Of a stretch of 64,000 nucleotides of DNA, positions 53,242 through 62,161 are shown in pieces. Origin of the DNA: Fuscovulum sp. (lineage in GTDB: Bacteria > Pseudomonadota > Alphaproteobacteria > Rhodobacterales > Rhodobacteraceae); NCBI GenBank assembly GCA_035192965.1, contig CP136571.1:4087666-4151665 (forward strand), in the 5' to 3' direction. Positions within the stretch are counted from its first letter, which is position 1, and each line of letters begins with the position of its first letter. The notes below the pieces were generated by a model. It did no database searches, was not told where the DNA came from, and saw only the letters and a list, made by a program, of their open reading frames with translations. The translations under genes were made by a program, and so were the position numbers.

Positions 53242-54083
53242 TTCACCGCCCCCAGCGTCAGCCCCGCGATGAAATGCTTCTGCATCAGAAAGAACATCAC
53301 GACCGGCGGCAACGCTGCAAGGATCGACCCGGCGGACACAAGGTGCCATTGCGCAATCCATTGGCCGTTCAGCGAGGACAACCCTGCCGTGATCGGCTGG
53401 CTGTCTACGCCTTGGGTCAGCACCGTGGCCCAGAAGAAATCGTTCCAGATGAAGGTGAATACCAGCACCGACAACGCTGCGATGGCAGGTCTCATCAGCG
53501 GCAGCACGATGAACCAGAAGATCCGCCATTCGGAGACGCCTTCCACTCGCGCGGCTTCGATCAGCTCGTAAGGCAGGGCCTTGATGAAGTTGCGCATGAA
53601 AAGGGTGCAGAACCCGGTCTGGAACGCGATATGAAACAGCGCCAACCCATACCAGGTATCATACATGCCAAGTTGCAGCGTCATATCGCGCACCGGCACC
53701 ATCAGAATCTGGAACGGCACGAAGTTGCCTGCCACGAACATGAAGAACACTAGAATGTTCGCCCGGAACCCGTAAACCGCCAGCGCAAAGCCTGTCATCA
53801 GCGACAAGCTGACCGCACCGATCACGGTGGGGATCGTCACCCAAAGCGAGTTCACCATGTACTGCCCGATAGGCGTTTCGGTGAAGATGTAGACGTAATT
53901 CTCCCACGCAATCCCCGAGGGCATGCCGAAGTAGTTTCCCTGCGCCAGATCGGATGCAGGCCGCAGCGAGGTGAGGGCCACGCCAAGAAGCGGGAACAGC
54001 CAGATCAAGAGCGCGATGGGCAGGGCGATGGAATACAGCCATTGCATCGGCTGGCTGGTTTTCTGAATGGGACGCGGGAACAT
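53238..54083 (-). CDS. Carbohydrate ABC transporter permease, MalG-like
   Basis: A 281-residue CUT1-type permease with about six membrane segments. The EAA loop is ELIEAARVEGVSEWRIFWFIVLPLMRPA. It pairs with the MalF-like gene, whose stop lies 3 bases upstream of this start. The gene is locked to the GH36 gene by a GTGA overlap, so the importer is expected to carry alpha-galactosides or related oligosaccharides. Confidence 0.94.
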   Translation of the reverse strand: MFPRPIQKTSQPMQWLYSIALPIALLIWLFPLLGVALTSLRPASDLAQGNYFGMPSGIAWENYVYIFTETPIGQYMVNSLWVTIPTVIGAVSLSLMTGFALAVYGFRANILVFFMFVAGNFVPFQILMVPVRDMTLQLGMYDTWYGLALFHIAFQTGFCTLFMRNFIKALPYELIEAARVEGVSEWRIFWFIVLPLMRPAIAALSVLVFTFIWNDFFWATVLTQGVDSQPITAGLSSLNGQWIAQWHLVSAGSILAALPPVVMFFLMQKHFIAGLTLGAVK

Positions 54084-54086
54084 GGA

Positions 54087-55031
54087 TCAGCGCTCCTTCT
54101 CGTCGCGCCACATCTTCCAGATGAAGCCCGAAATGAAGATCATCATGATGGCAAACAGGACAACCGCGATGGCCGCACCATAGCCCATACGCAGTCCGAT
54201 CTCACCCAGCGCCATTTCGTACATGTAGAACGACAGCACGCGGCTTGATCCGAAGGGGCCACCGCTTGTCATGATCGACACAAGGTCGAACGACCGCAGC
54301 GCGCCGATGACGGTGACGATCACGGCGATGAAGGTGGCCGGGCGCAGTTGCGGCAGCACGACGTACCACAGCATCTTCCAACCCTTTGCCCCGTCCAGAC
54401 GCGCCGCCTCGATCTGGTCGGGTGCGACGTTGTTCAGGCCAGTCAGATACAGGATCATCACATAGGCGATCTGCGGCCAAAGGCCCGCGGCGATGATTCC
54501 GTAGGTCACAAGATCGGGGTCGGCAAGAATGGCCGTGCCATCGCCGGTGATCCACTCCGTCAAAAGGTAAAACAGGCCGAAGTTTGGCGCGTAGAACCAG
54601 GCAAAAATCAGACCAACGACAACCTGGCTGATGACGAAGGGGAAGAAGAACAATGACTTGTACAGCCGGATTCCCCGCACGGTCTGATTCAGGAAGATCG
54701 CCAGGAACAGCCCGATGGGCAGGGCGAGCATGTACAGAACCAACCATTTGAGGTTGTTCCAGAGTGACGTTTCAAAAGCCGGGTCATTGCCAAGCTCGCG
54801 GTAATTCTGAAGGCCGATATAGGTGCCGGTGAATTCGCCCTCGCGGTTGTACAAGCCGTTCCAGTCATAGAACGACAGGGAAATGCTTTGGAAGATCGGC
54901 CACAACACATAGACGGCGAACATCAAGGTGCCCGGCAACAGGAACAGCCAGGGTGCCAGGGTGCGCTGGTTCCAGCGTCGTCTGCTGTGCATAGCCGTGG
55001 CCGCCGTCAGCGTGCCTGATGCGTTCGCCAT
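54087..55031 (-). CDS. Sugar ABC transporter permease, MalF-like
   Basis: A 314-residue CUT1 permease with an N-terminal cytoplasmic stretch and about six membrane segments. Its EAA loop is DQIEAARLDGAKGWKMLWYVVLPQLRPA. It lies between the hairpin that follows the binding-protein gene and the MalG-like gene. Confidence 0.94.
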   Translation of the reverse strand: MANASGTLTAATAMHSRRRWNQRTLAPWLFLLPGTLMFAVYVLWPIFQSISLSFYDWNGLYNREGEFTGTYIGLQNYRELGNDPAFETSLWNNLKWLVLYMLALPIGLFLAIFLNQTVRGIRLYKSLFFFPFVISQVVVGLIFAWFYAPNFGLFYLLTEWITGDGTAILADPDLVTYGIIAAGLWPQIAYVMILYLTGLNNVAPDQIEAARLDGAKGWKMLWYVVLPQLRPATFIAVIVTVIGALRSFDLVSIMTSGGPFGSSRVLSFYMYEMALGEIGLRMGYGAAIAVVLFAIMMIFISGFIWKMWRDEKER

Positions 55032-55057
55032 AAGTCACCCCCCTGCAAAACGGAAAA

Positions 55058-55086
55058 CGGGCGCCCCCACAGGATGGGGACGCCCG
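55058..55086 (-). terminator. Hairpin between binding-protein and permease genes
   Basis: A GC-rich stem (CGGGCG, one mismatch, CCCC; 7-base loop; GGGG, mismatch, CGCCCG) lies just after the stop of the binding-protein gene. On the minus strand TTTTCCGTTTTG follows it. It probably acts as a partial terminator or 3'-end stabiliser, giving more binding protein than permease. Confidence 0.65.
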
Positions 55087-55096
55087 GGGTATCAGA

Positions 55097-56353
55097 TCAC
55101 TGCGGGAAGAGGCGCAGACGTGCCTGTTCCAGCCGCTCAAGGATCGCCTCAAGCTCTTCAGGCTGAACAAGGAACTGCTGGAAGCCGTCCATGCCAAGGC
55201 TGGCATATTCGGCATCTGCGTCACGATCCCAGAACTGGGCAATGCCACCCGTTGCCGTGGAAAGCGAGGCAAAGCCTTCGGTCAGGAAGGGGTCAGCCGC
55301 ATCGACGGTTGCGTTCGCGTTGGTCGGCAGTTGGCCAACCGCTGCGTTCCACTTGGACTGCGCTTCTGCCGAGGCCATGTAGGCAAGGAACAGCTTTGCA
55401 TCTTCCGGGTTCTTGGCGCCCGAAGTCAGGTGGATGGTGTCCGTCGGTGCTTCTTCGGCCCGTGCGATACCGGGGGTGATTTCCGGGAAAACCATGAAGC
55501 CGAGATTGTCGTTCGTCATCCCGCCTTCTTTGAAGACGCCAACGGCGAAGTTGCCCATGACGTAGTGCGCAGCCTTGCCCTGCGTGAAGATTGCCGCCGC
55601 ATCCTGCCAGTCGATCGCAGCATGATTTTCGGTGACATAGGGCTGCAACTTGGCAAATTCGGCAAACACGGCGCGTGCTTCGGGCGAAGTCCACGAGATT
55701 TTGCCAGCGGCGAGGTCAGCGTGGAACTGATAGCCGTTGGTGCGCAGGGACAGGTAATCGAAGATGCCCGCGACCGGCCACTTTGCGACCGAACCGGTGG
55801 TCACGCAGTCAATGCCTGCGGCTTTGAACTTTTCGCAGTTGGCGATGAAGGTCGCCCAATCAACGGTTGCGTCAGCGGCCGGCGGCTCGACGCCTGCAGC
55901 AGCGTAAGCGTCGCGGTTATAGTAGATGCCCCACTGATAGTAGGTGTAGGGGATTGCATACTGCTTGCCGTCAATCGTGGACGAAGGCACCGAAGACGCC
56001 AGCGCTTCGTTCAGCCCATTTGCAGCCCAGACATCAGAGATGTCGGCAAACAGACCGGCCTCGACGAAGGGGCGCATCCGGTTTGCGGCATACCAGTTGG
56101 CCAGATCCGGCGGATCGGCGGTCAGGAAGTTGCGGATCGCGTTCTTGTACCCTTCGTGATCGAAATTCGTCAGCTGGACGTCGATCTCGGGGTTTGCGGC
56201 CTCGAAATCAGCAATCAGCGCTTCGGTGGCCGCAAGCGGAATCGGATCGTAGTCCGCATTCCAGGTGACGACGCGTTTGTCCTGCGCAATGGCCGATGTC
56301 GACATCAGCAATGCCGCCACCAGCGCTGCCGCGCCCGCTTTTCTATGGACCAT
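55097..56353 (-). CDS. Sugar ABC transporter substrate-binding protein
   Basis: A 418-residue CUT1 binding protein. A Sec signal peptide (AGAAALVAALLMSTSAIA, cleavage before QDKRVV) precedes a body with family segments such as LIADFEAANPEIDVQLTNFDHEGYKNAI and AIPYTYYQWGIYYNRDAY. It is the first gene of the minus-strand galactoside operon, with GGGAGG 5 bases before the ATG and a palindromic operator candidate just upstream. Confidence 0.94.
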   Translation of the reverse strand: MVHRKAGAAALVAALLMSTSAIAQDKRVVTWNADYDPIPLAATEALIADFEAANPEIDVQLTNFDHEGYKNAIRNFLTADPPDLANWYAANRMRPFVEAGLFADISDVWAANGLNEALASSVPSSTIDGKQYAIPYTYYQWGIYYNRDAYAAAGVEPPAADATVDWATFIANCEKFKAAGIDCVTTGSVAKWPVAGIFDYLSLRTNGYQFHADLAAGKISWTSPEARAVFAEFAKLQPYVTENHAAIDWQDAAAIFTQGKAAHYVMGNFAVGVFKEGGMTNDNLGFMVFPEITPGIARAEEAPTDTIHLTSGAKNPEDAKLFLAYMASAEAQSKWNAAVGQLPTNANATVDAADPFLTEGFASLSTATGGIAQFWDRDADAEYASLGMDGFQQFLVQPEELEAILERLEQARLRLFPQ

Positions 56354-56369
56354 GGTTTCCTCCCGGTTG

Positions 56370-56386
56370 GTTCCATTATGTGAAAC
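56370..56386. promoter_or_regulatory. Candidate IclR operator before the galactoside operon
   Basis: GTTCCATTATGTGAAAC is a 17-bp imperfect palindrome (6 of 8 pairs) of the general IclR-operator shape. It lies 17 bp upstream of the binding-protein start, between it and the divergent IclR gene. A -10-like CATAAT (minus strand, 56375-56380) falls inside it, so binding would block transcription. Confidence 0.5.
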
Positions 56387-56454
56387 TTAGTCTTGAATAT
56401 TGAAAACTATGCTGCCTATCGTTTAAGCTGTCAACAGGAACGCATGGGAACGCG

Positions 56455-57237
56455 ATGTCGGCAGAACAGGGTGACGGAACGGTAGGCAAGGCGCTGGATG
56501 TGCTCGACATGGTCGCAGCCGCCGGACACCCTGTGCGGTTTTCGGAACTGCTCACAGTGTCGGCTTATCCCAAAGCAACCCTGTACCGTTTGATCCAGAC
56601 ATTGACCCATCAGGGGATGCTGGCCTATGACGCCGACCGTCAGACCTACGCGCTTGGCGTAAGGCTGGTTCGGCTTGCACATGCGGCTTGGGCAACCTCG
56701 TCCCTGGCCCCGATTGCGCGGCCCTATCTTGATGAACTTGCAGAAGAAACCGGCGAAACCATCCATCTGGCGCAGATGGACAATGGCCAGGTTCTGTATG
56801 TCGACAAACGCAATGCGGCCAAGCCGGTTGAGATGTTCGCACAGGCCGGAAAGGTGGGGCCTGCCTACTGCACCGGGGTTGGCAAAGCGATGCTGGCTTA
56901 CCTGTCGGCCGAAGCTTTGGAACGCGCGATCCAGCGGCAAAGTTTTCACCGGTTCACGACGCAGACATTGGATACAGAAAGCAAGCTGAAGGCCGAGTTG
57001 GAGGCGATTCGCCAGCGCGGCCACGCCTTCGACCGCGAAGAGCATGAACCGGGAATCATTTGCTGCGCGGTGCCGATTCTGACGCGCACAGGGCGCGTGA
57101 TCGGCGCGTTGTCAGTTACATCGACCACGGCACGCACGTCGATTGCGGAACTGGAAACCGGGTCAGACCAGATCAAGGAAACGGCAGCACGCATCGCTGC
57201 CGAAGCGGAAAGCTGGCGCTTTCCAGAACAGACTTAA
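56455..57237 (+). CDS. IclR-family transcriptional regulator
   Basis: A 260-residue IclR regulator: winged helix DGTVGKALDVLDMVAAAGHPVRFSELLTVSAYPKATLYRLIQTL, then an effector domain with VGPAYCTGVGKAMLAYL and CCAVPILTRTGRVIGALSVTS. GGGAACGCG precedes the ATG at 56455. It is divergent from the binding-protein operon and followed 22 bases later by the matching ATPase gene. Relatives sense sugar acids, so a KDGal-like inducer is plausible (inference). Confidence 0.94.
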   Translation: MSAEQGDGTVGKALDVLDMVAAAGHPVRFSELLTVSAYPKATLYRLIQTLTHQGMLAYDADRQTYALGVRLVRLAHAAWATSSLAPIARPYLDELAEETGETIHLAQMDNGQVLYVDKRNAAKPVEMFAQAGKVGPAYCTGVGKAMLAYLSAEALERAIQRQSFHRFTTQTLDTESKLKAELEAIRQRGHAFDREEHEPGIICCAVPILTRTGRVIGALSVTSTTARTSIAELETGSDQIKETAARIAAEAESWRFPEQT

Positions 57238-57259
57238 CGGAATTCAAGGGGGGACGCGG

Positions 57260-58315
57260 ATGTCGGGAGTGGTTCTACAGAAGGTCGTCAAACGATTCGG
57301 CGAGGCACAGGTCATCCACGGGGTCGATCTGACAATCGAAGACGGCGAGTTCTGCGTCTTTGTCGGCCCGTCGGGCTGTGGCAAGTCCACCTTGTTGCGC
57401 ATGGTAGCCGGGCTGGAGGAAACGTCGGACGGCGCCATTCGGATCGGGAACCGGGATGTAACGCAGGTGGACCCATCCGAACGCGGCGTGGCGATGGTAT
57501 TTCAGACCTACGCACTTTACCCGCATATGACAGTGGCCGAAAACATGGGCTTTGGCCTGAAGATGACCGGCCATCCCAAGGCCGAAACGGATAAAAAGGT
57601 CGCCGAAGCGGCGCGGATTCTGAAGCTGGAAGAGCTTTTGTCGCGTAAGCCCAAGGCACTGTCTGGTGGGCAACGCCAGCGCGTGGCCATCGGACGCGCC
57701 ATCGTGCGCGGGCCAGAGGTGTTTCTTTTCGATGAACCGCTGTCCAACCTAGATGCTGAATTGCGGGTGGAGATGCGGGTGGAAATCGCCCGCCTGCACC
57801 GCGAGATTGGCGCGACGATGATCTATGTGACCCATGATCAGGTCGAGGCGATGACGCTGGCCGACAAGATCGTTGTGCTGCGCAAAGGGCGGGTGGAACA
57901 GGTCGGCAAGCCGCTGGAACTGTATCACAACCCGGACAACCGCTTTGTGGCCGGGTTTATCGGCAGCCCTGCGATGAATTTCGTCGCAGCCAAGGTGGAC
58001 GGCGCACACGGTGCGAACGCGCCAGCCTTGGGCGCAACCGTGGCTTTTTCTGGCGGGCTCCCCTCTACCGGTTCCAGCGTCGAGATCGGCCTGCGGCCCC
58101 AACACCTGCGGGTGACCGAAGGCACTTCCCACCGGGTGGAAATGACCGAGGCGCTGGGTGGCGTCAGCTTCATTCACGTTTCGGCCACCACTGGCGAAAA
58201 GCTGGTGATCGAAACGAAAGGGGATGTCACACCGCCGATGGGAAGCACCGTCGGGATTGCCTTTGATGCCAAGGACGCGCTGTTCTTTGATGCCGATGGC
58301 AAACGCCTTCGGTGA
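57260..58315 (+). CDS. Sugar ABC transporter ATP-binding protein, UgpC/MsmX type
   Basis: A 351-residue ATPase of the MalK/UgpC/MsmX group. Walker A is GPSGCGKST, the signature is LSGGQRQRVAIGRA, Walker B VFLFDEPLSNLD, and the switch His is in YVTHDQVEA; a C-terminal regulatory TOBE region follows (EIGLRPQHLRV). AAGGGGGGAC lies before the ATG at 57260. It is on the opposite strand from the permeases but in the same island and is their most likely energiser. Confidence 0.95.
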   Translation: MSGVVLQKVVKRFGEAQVIHGVDLTIEDGEFCVFVGPSGCGKSTLLRMVAGLEETSDGAIRIGNRDVTQVDPSERGVAMVFQTYALYPHMTVAENMGFGLKMTGHPKAETDKKVAEAARILKLEELLSRKPKALSGGQRQRVAIGRAIVRGPEVFLFDEPLSNLDAELRVEMRVEIARLHREIGATMIYVTHDQVEAMTLADKIVVLRKGRVEQVGKPLELYHNPDNRFVAGFIGSPAMNFVAAKVDGAHGANAPALGATVAFSGGLPSTGSSVEIGLRPQHLRVTEGTSHRVEMTEALGGVSFIHVSATTGEKLVIETKGDVTPPMGSTVGIAFDAKDALFFDADGKRLR

Positions 58316-59218
58316 TCACGCGCCGAGGTGCGGCTCTCCCCGTGCCTCGGCCAATTTCATCTGATGCTGGCGTTCGCGAAAACGCGCACGATCTGCAGCG
58401 CTGTATTCATCCTTGCAGGCGGGGCAGGAAACACCCTCCTCATAGGCAGGGTCCAGACGCGCCTCCGGCGTGACGGGGCGACGGCAGGCCCCGCAAGCCG
58501 AAAGATCGCCGGGCAACAGACCGTGACCGACAGAAACCCGCTTGTCGAAAACAAAACACTCCCCCTGCCAGAGCGAGCGATCCTCGGGGACAGTTTCAAG
58601 GTATTTCAGGATGCCACCTTTCAGGTGGAACACCTCTGACACGCCCTGTTGCAGCAGCCAGTTTGTGGATTTTTCGCAGCGGATGCCGCCCGTGCAGAAC
58701 ATCGCGATCCGCTTGTTGTGAAAACGGTCACGGTTGGCTTCCCACCACTGCGGAAATTCGCTGAAGGACCGGGTGCCGGGGTCGACGGCACCGGCAAAAG
58801 TTCCGATGGCCACCTCGTAGTCATTCCGCGTGTCGATCACCGCAACATCGGGCGATGCGATCAGATCATTCCAATCGGCCGCATCGACGTAATGGCCCAC
58901 ACGCGATTTCGGGTCTACGTTGGGCTGGCCCATTGTCACGATCTCGCGCTTCAGGCGGACTTTCATCTTGCCATAAGGCATCTCGGATGCGGGGCTTTCC
59001 TTCCATTCCAGATCGGCACAGCCGGGCAAGGTGCGGATATGGGCCAGAACCGTATCAATCCCCAGCCGCGTTCCGGCGATGGTGCCGTTGATGCCTTCAC
59101 TCGCCAGCAGAAGTGATCCCCTGACGCCATTGCGCAAAGCGCAGTCCAGCAGCGGCGCGCGCAGAGCGGCCGGATCGGCAAATCGGGTGAAGTGATACAG
59201 GGCGGCGACGATCAGCAT
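58316..59218 (-). CDS. trhO: tRNA uridine(34) 5-hydroxylase, rhodanese type
   Basis: A 300-residue TrhO (YceA) enzyme that hydroxylates U34 of certain tRNAs, the first step to 5-oxyacetyl-type wobble modification. The N-terminal acylphosphatase-like part contains SLLLASEGINGTIAG, and the rhodanese domain has the active Cys 175 in FCTGGIRCEK. The C-terminus carries two Cys pairs (CGACRRP and CPACKDEY) suggesting zinc. The ATG at 59218 starts MLIVAALYHFTRF; the longer frame to 59323 would run up to the pncA start codon. Its stop abuts that of the ATPase gene. Confidence 0.92.
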   Translation of the reverse strand: MLIVAALYHFTRFADPAALRAPLLDCALRNGVRGSLLLASEGINGTIAGTRLGIDTVLAHIRTLPGCADLEWKESPASEMPYGKMKVRLKREIVTMGQPNVDPKSRVGHYVDAADWNDLIASPDVAVIDTRNDYEVAIGTFAGAVDPGTRSFSEFPQWWEANRDRFHNKRIAMFCTGGIRCEKSTNWLLQQGVSEVFHLKGGILKYLETVPEDRSLWQGECFVFDKRVSVGHGLLPGDLSACGACRRPVTPEARLDPAYEEGVSCPACKDEYSAADRARFRERQHQMKLAEARGEPHLGA

Positions 59219-59321
59219 ATCCGGGGGATGCCCCCATTTCCCCGCGAATTCAAGCGCCTCCCATTGACGCAAGGGCGGGGGTTTCCTACGCAGGGTTGAA
59301 TATACCGCCGCGAGGACCGCC

Positions 59322-59930
59322 ATGCGTGCCGCAGATCAAGCGCTGATCGTGATCGACATCCAGAATGACTTCTGCCCCGGCGGTGCCTTGGCGGTGGCCG
59401 AGGGGGACGTGATCATTCCGCGCGTGAATACCCTGATGGCCGAGTTTTCGGTTGTGGTGCTCACACAGGATTGGCATCCGCCTACGCATTCCTCCTTTGC
59501 CTCCAACCATCCCGGCAAGGCTGCATTCGACACCGTGACAATGCCTTATGGGGAACAGACACTGTGGCCCGACCACTGTATTCAAGGCAGCGATGGCGCC
59601 CTGTTTCACCCTGCACTGCGGACGGATCCAGCAAACTTGATCATCCGCAAGGGATTTCGCCCCGCGATCGACAGCTATTCCGCATTCTTCGAAAATGACC
59701 GCACAACACCCACCGGCCTAGAAGGCTATCTGCGCAGCCGTGGCGTGGCGGGCGTCACGTTTGTTGGCCTTGCTACCGACTTTTGCGTTGCCTATTCCGC
59801 ACTGGATGCCGCCCGTCTGGGTTTTGCAGCGACGGTTCTGCTGGGGGCTTGCCGGGGCATTGACCTTGGCGGATCGCTGGCACGGATGGTGAATGACTTG
59901 CGCGCAGCCGGCGTCGCGTTGGAGGACTGA
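59322..59930 (+). CDS. pncA: Nicotinamidase
   Basis: A 202-residue enzyme turning nicotinamide into nicotinate for NAD salvage. The catalytic triad is Asp 12 (VIDIQNDF), Lys 110 (IIRKGFRP) and Cys 155 (ATDFCVAYSALDA), with metal ligands in TQDWHPPTHSSF. The start codon is the ATG at 59322. pncB follows one base after the stop, giving the complete two-step route from nicotinamide to nicotinate mononucleotide. Confidence 0.96.
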   Translation: MRAADQALIVIDIQNDFCPGGALAVAEGDVIIPRVNTLMAEFSVVVLTQDWHPPTHSSFASNHPGKAAFDTVTMPYGEQTLWPDHCIQGSDGALFHPALRTDPANLIIRKGFRPAIDSYSAFFENDRTTPTGLEGYLRSRGVAGVTFVGLATDFCVAYSALDAARLGFAATVLLGACRGIDLGGSLARMVNDLRAAGVALED

Positions 59931-59931
59931 C

Positions 59932-61221
59932 GTGGTCGATATTGCCTCTCGGGTGCACAACCATAACTGGAAGATCGATCCGATCGTCCGGTCTCTGATC
60001 GACACCGATTTCTACAAACTGCTGATGTGTCAGTCGATTTTCCGGAACAAGCCGGAAACGACCGTCACCTTTTCGCTGATCAACCGGTCCTCAAGTGTGC
60101 GCCTTGCGGAACTGATCGACGAAGGCGAATTGCGCGAACAGCTGGATCATGTCAGGTCGCTGTCCCTGTCGCGCGGCGAAAGCACATGGCTGCGCGGGAA
60201 CATGTTCTATGGCAAGCGCCAGATGTTCCGGCCCGATTTCATGGAATGGTTCGAAGGGCTGCTTCTGCCGCCCTATCATCTTGAAAAGCGCGATGGTCAG
60301 TATGAGCTGACCTTTGAAGGCAAGTGGCCCGAGGTGATGCTGTGGGAAATCCCGGCGCTGGCGGTTCTGATGGAATTGCGGTCGCGCGCCGTGCTGAAAG
60401 GGATGGGCAAGTTTGAACTGCAAGTGCTCTATGCGCGCGCCATGACCCGGCTTTGGGAAAAGATCGAGCGGCTGAAGGCACTGGATACGCTGAAGATCGC
60501 GGATTTTGGCACGCGGCGGCGGCATTCTTTCCTGTGGCAGGATTGGTGCGTTCAGGCCATGCAGGAAGGGTTGGGCGAGAAATTCATCGGCACCTCGAAT
60601 TGCCGCATCGCGATGAAGCGGGATATCGAGGCGATCGGCACGAACGCGCATGAATTGCCGATGGTCTATTCGGCCCTGTCCAACAGTGACGCGGAACTGG
60701 CCCAAGCCCCCTACCAAGTGCTGGCCGACTGGCATGAAGAGCATGACGGTAATCTGCGCGTCATTCTGCCCGATACCTATGGGACCGAAGGCTTTTTGCG
60801 CAATGCACCCGATTGGTTGGCGGCTTGGACGGGGATACGGATCGATTCGGGCGATCCTGCCGCCGGGGCGGAAACCGCGATCCGCTGGTGGAAAGCACGG
60901 GGCGAGGACCCGACGCAAAAGCTGGTGATCTTTTCCGATGGTCTTGATGTCGAAAAGATCGAAGAGTTGCACCGCAAGTTTCACGGGCGGGTCAAGGTCA
61001 GTTTCGGCTGGGGCACGATGCTGACGAATGATTTCCGGGGCTTGGCGGGTGACCGGCTTGCGCCGTTCAGCCTTGTCTGCAAGGCGGTTTCGGCAAATGG
61101 CCGCCCGACAGTGAAGCTGTCGGACAACCCCAACAAGGCGATGGGCCCGCAGGACGAGATCGCGCGATATAAGCGGATCTTTGGCGTTGGCGAGCAGGCG
61201 GCGATGGCGGTGACGGTGTAG
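59932..61221 (+). CDS. pncB: Nicotinate phosphoribosyltransferase
   Basis: A 429-residue PncB that joins nicotinate and PRPP to nicotinate mononucleotide. LIDTDFYKLLMCQSIF, FGTRRRHSFLWQDW, FIGTSNCRIAM and IRIDSGDPAAGAE are characteristic. Initiation is at GTG 59932, with GGAGG 6 bases upstream inside the end of pncA. It ends one base before the convergent phosphotransferase gene. Confidence 0.96.
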   Translation: MVDIASRVHNHNWKIDPIVRSLIDTDFYKLLMCQSIFRNKPETTVTFSLINRSSSVRLAELIDEGELREQLDHVRSLSLSRGESTWLRGNMFYGKRQMFRPDFMEWFEGLLLPPYHLEKRDGQYELTFEGKWPEVMLWEIPALAVLMELRSRAVLKGMGKFELQVLYARAMTRLWEKIERLKALDTLKIADFGTRRRHSFLWQDWCVQAMQEGLGEKFIGTSNCRIAMKRDIEAIGTNAHELPMVYSALSNSDAELAQAPYQVLADWHEEHDGNLRVILPDTYGTEGFLRNAPDWLAAWTGIRIDSGDPAAGAETAIRWWKARGEDPTQKLVIFSDGLDVEKIEELHRKFHGRVKVSFGWGTMLTNDFRGLAGDRLAPFSLVCKAVSANGRPTVKLSDNPNKAMGPQDEIARYKRIFGVGEQAAMAVTV

Positions 61222-61222
61222 C

Positions 61223-62161
61223 CTAGCCCAGAACGCGGCGGGCGCACATCACTGCGCGGGCCAGATGGCTGCGATGGATCGGGTCATCCGGGGCAAGTCG
61301 CGGCATGGTCCAACCGACCGAGGCCATGATGCGCGCCATCGTGAAAAGCTCGACCATGTCTACGGCATCGGTCCCATATCCCGCCATCAGCGCATCACGC
61401 AGATCATCGCGGGCGGGTTCGTATTGGTTCTGCGAAAGGACGGTGCCCAGATCATAAAGATGAAAGCCGAAACCGCTGTCGTCAAAGTCGATCAGGGACA
61501 GGCCCGCTTCTGACAGCAGCACGTTCTCACGTAGCACATCAGCATGGATCAGCCCGCTTTTGCCACCTGCCGCGGCGTGGCGGGGCAGTTCCATGCGCAG
61601 GACGTCACGCGCGGCGATCAGCACGGCAGATTGGTCAGGTTGTGCGGCGGGGTGGTCCCAGAAACGGCCCCAGAAGGGCAGCTCGCCAACCAGACCGTCG
61701 GCATCCCAGCGCGGGCGGGTGAAGTCGACTGGCAATACAAGACCCTCGCTCGCCTCATGTACCCGGCGCAGAAGCTGCCCCAGCCGGAAATGCCGGTCGA
61801 TCTGTTCCGCGATGCTGTCGGCAAAGGGTTGGCCCGCCGTGCCCATCGCCACACCATCAAGCCAAGCCACGACGCTGGCGTGGCGGCCAGAGGATAGGGT
61901 TTCCAGAACGCGCTTCTGCAAAGACGTGATTGGTCGGGGAACCGGCAAGCCCAAGGTGGCAAGTTCTGCGCACCACCAAAGCTCGGACGCGATGGCCGCT
62001 GCACCCTGATATCCCCTGCGATGCAGCCGTAGCGCCGCACGATCACCGCCGGGAAGTGCGATTTCGAAAACGGCATTCTCACGCGCCAGAATCAGGCGCA
62101 GCAGACGGGCATCCCAAAGCGCGGCGGCCTCTTCCGCATCTTCACGCATAGGATCAGTCAT
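61223..62161 (-). CDS. Phosphotransferase of the APH/ChoK family
   Basis: A 312-residue kinase-like protein with the aminoglycoside-phosphotransferase/choline-kinase core: catalytic loop LIHADVLRENVLL, then the metal motif LIDFDDSGFGFHLYDLG. The family includes homoserine kinase ThrB-like and stress kinase SrkA-like proteins, so the substrate is open. The start overlaps the end of arfB by 8 bases. The ATG at 62161 (MTDPMREDAEE) is used. Confidence 0.87.
   Translation of the reverse strand: MTDPMREDAEEAAALWDARLLRLILARENAVFEIALPGGDRAALRLHRRGYQGAAAIASELWWCAELATLGLPVPRPITSLQKRVLETLSSGRHASVVAWLDGVAMGTAGQPFADSIAEQIDRHFRLGQLLRRVHEASEGLVLPVDFTRPRWDADGLVGELPFWGRFWDHPAAQPDQSAVLIAARDVLRMELPRHAAAGGKSGLIHADVLRENVLLSEAGLSLIDFDDSGFGFHLYDLGTVLSQNQYEPARDDLRDALMAGYGTDAVDMVELFTMARIMASVGWTMPRLAPDDPIHRSHLARAVMCARRVLG

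Noticed and set aside
53242..53529. N-terminal extension of the GH36 alpha-galactosidase
   Set aside because: It lies in another frame of the permease gene, has no homology to GH36, and the GTGA overlap gives a normal start.
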